Below are positions 6,814 through 7,598 of a stretch of DNA of 7,598 nt, one piece after another (the first letter of the stretch is position 1; each line of letters begins with the position of its first letter). A program made the translations under genes and the position numbers. This stretch comes from an uncultured Burkholderiales bacterium (GTDB taxonomy: Bacteria; Pseudomonadota; Gammaproteobacteria; Burkholderiales; Burkholderiaceae_C). The notes beneath the pieces are model-generated. The model searched no databases and was not told where the DNA came from. It was given only the letters and a program-made list of their open reading frames with translations. The stretch covers positions 1 to 7,598 of the forward strand of contig CAJBLW010000554.1 of the NCBI GenBank assembly GCA_903953985.1. The letters are read 5' to 3'.

Positions 6814-7598
6814 CAAAAACCCCGTTTCTTGACCCGCCGCCCGTTGCGGGTCGGCTTCTTGATGGCCGCGATTGTAGGCATGCTGACCGCCTGCTCGGCC
6901 CCCCCCGTGGTGCAAGCCCCGCCCACCTCAAGCCCATCGCCGCTGCCTGGCATCACAGACATCCTGACCCTGGAAGACGCCCGGCCCCTGCCGCCCGCTC
7001 TGGTGCGCGAGCAAAGCCGCTGGGTGCCGGTGCGCTGGTCCGAGTTGCCTGGCATGGAGAGCGATGCGGTCAACGAAGCCTGGCCCGCATGGCAGCAAAG
7101 CTGCCAACGCCCAGCCCCCGAATGGCGGGCTTTGTGCCCAGAGCTGGCCCAACTGGCCAGCGCCAGCGTCAACGAGCAGCGCCGCTGGATGCGTGAAAAA
7201 CTCCAGCCCTACCGGGTCGAAGCGCTGGACCAACGCAGCGAAGGCCTGCTAACCGGTTATTACGAACCCGCCTTGACCGGCTCGCGCCGAGCACAAGGCG
7301 CGTTCCAGGTGCCGCTGTATGCGCCGCCCGCCCAACTGGCCCAGCGCAAACCCTGGTTCAGCCGACAAGAGATCGAAACACTGCCCGCCGCACGCGCCGC
7401 CCTGCGCGGCAAAGAGCTGCTGTATTTGGCCGACTCGGTGGACGCGATGGTGCTGCACATTCAAGGCTCAGGCCTGGTGAACGTGACCGAGCCCGACGGC
7501 CGCCAGCGCTGGGTGCGCATGGCCTACGCCGCCACCAACGACCAGCCCTACAAAAGCATTGGCCGCTGGCTGCTCGACCGCCGCCTGATCACCGACGC
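6811..7598 (+). CDS. mltA: MltA-type membrane-bound lytic murein transglycosylase, 3'-truncated by window edge
   Basis: The frame is open from ATG 6811 to the window edge, giving 262 codons plus two bases. MltA enzymes cleave the MurNAc-GlcNAc bond of peptidoglycan, producing 1,6-anhydro-MurNAc, and are anchored to the outer membrane as lipoproteins. The signal peptide has a basic start (RFLTRRPLR), a hydrophobic core and the lipobox LTAC with Cys28; +2 is Ser. A Pro/Ser-rich linker follows. The MltA domain is clear from GYYEP at 149-153 and VPLYAPP, through DAMVLHIQGSG at 211-221, to the NDQPYKSIGR segment from 243. The C-terminal part, including the 3D domain with the catalytic Asp (Asp308 in E. 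coli numbering), lies beyond the window, so catalytic completeness cannot be judged. Family length is about 360-420 aa, so perhaps 100-150 residues are missing. ATG 6811 was preferred over ATG 6766, which would give an unusually long basic pre-sequence. Confidence 0.93.
   Translation, partial: MQKPRFLTRRPLRVGFLMAAIVGMLTACSAPPVVQAPPTSSPSPLPGITDILTLEDARPLPPALVREQSRWVPVRWSELPGMESDAVNEAWPAWQQSCQRPAPEWRALCPELAQLASASVNEQRRWMREKLQPYRVEALDQRSEGLLTGYYEPALTGSRRAQGAFQVPLYAPPAQLAQRKPWFSRQEIETLPAARAALRGKELLYLADSVDAMVLHIQGSGLVNVTEPDGRQRWVRMAYAATNDQPYKSIGRWLLDRRLITD

Noticed and set aside
6324..7196. A 290-codon plus-strand frame across the C40 end, the small gene and the MltA start
   Set aside because: It is in a different frame from both the C40 and MltA motifs, crosses three better-supported genes and has no recognisable domain.

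Overview
The window reads as chromosomal DNA of a high-GC betaproteobacterium. The protein families and the strong G/C bias at third codon positions fit Burkholderiales, most likely a Comamonadaceae-type organism (Limnohabitans, Rhodoferax, Polaromonas or similar). That placement is inference; no rRNA or other marker is present. I see no mobile element, CRISPR array, tRNA or rRNA.

Layout. (1) Positions 1-3226, plus strand: the 3'-terminal ~1074 codons of a YhdP-family (AsmA-like) envelope protein whose start lies left of the window. (2) Positions 3227-3300: a short intergenic gap with no clear terminator or promoter. (3) Positions 3301-6592, plus strand: a tightly packed three-gene unit in which each junction is a 4-base ATGA overlap. 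It encodes a membrane-bound PAS sensor histidine kinase, a FixJ/NarL-type response regulator with a receiver insertion, and an NlpC/P60 (C40) lipoprotein with a Tat-like signal. (4) Positions 6597-6812, minus strand: a 71-aa single-pass membrane protein of unknown function, tail-to-tail with the C40 gene. Both stop codons sit in the 10-base palindrome TAAAGCTTTA. (5) Position 6811 to the window edge, plus strand: the first ~262 codons of a MltA-type lytic transglycosylase lipoprotein. Its ATG overlaps the ATG of the small minus-strand gene inside one CATG.

How the genes may work together. All recognisable products act at, or signal from, the cell envelope: a putative inner-to-outer-membrane phospholipid transport protein, a transmembrane kinase and its regulator, a peptidoglycan endopeptidase-type lipoprotein and a lytic transglycosylase. 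The translational coupling of the two-component pair to the C40 hydrolase suggests a cell-wall or envelope-stress circuit. The signal and the regulon cannot be read from the sequence. No wholly new system is evident. The points most worth a second look are the kinase-regulator-hydrolase coupling, the compact small-gene/mltA arrangement, and the unclassified two-cysteine sensor domain.
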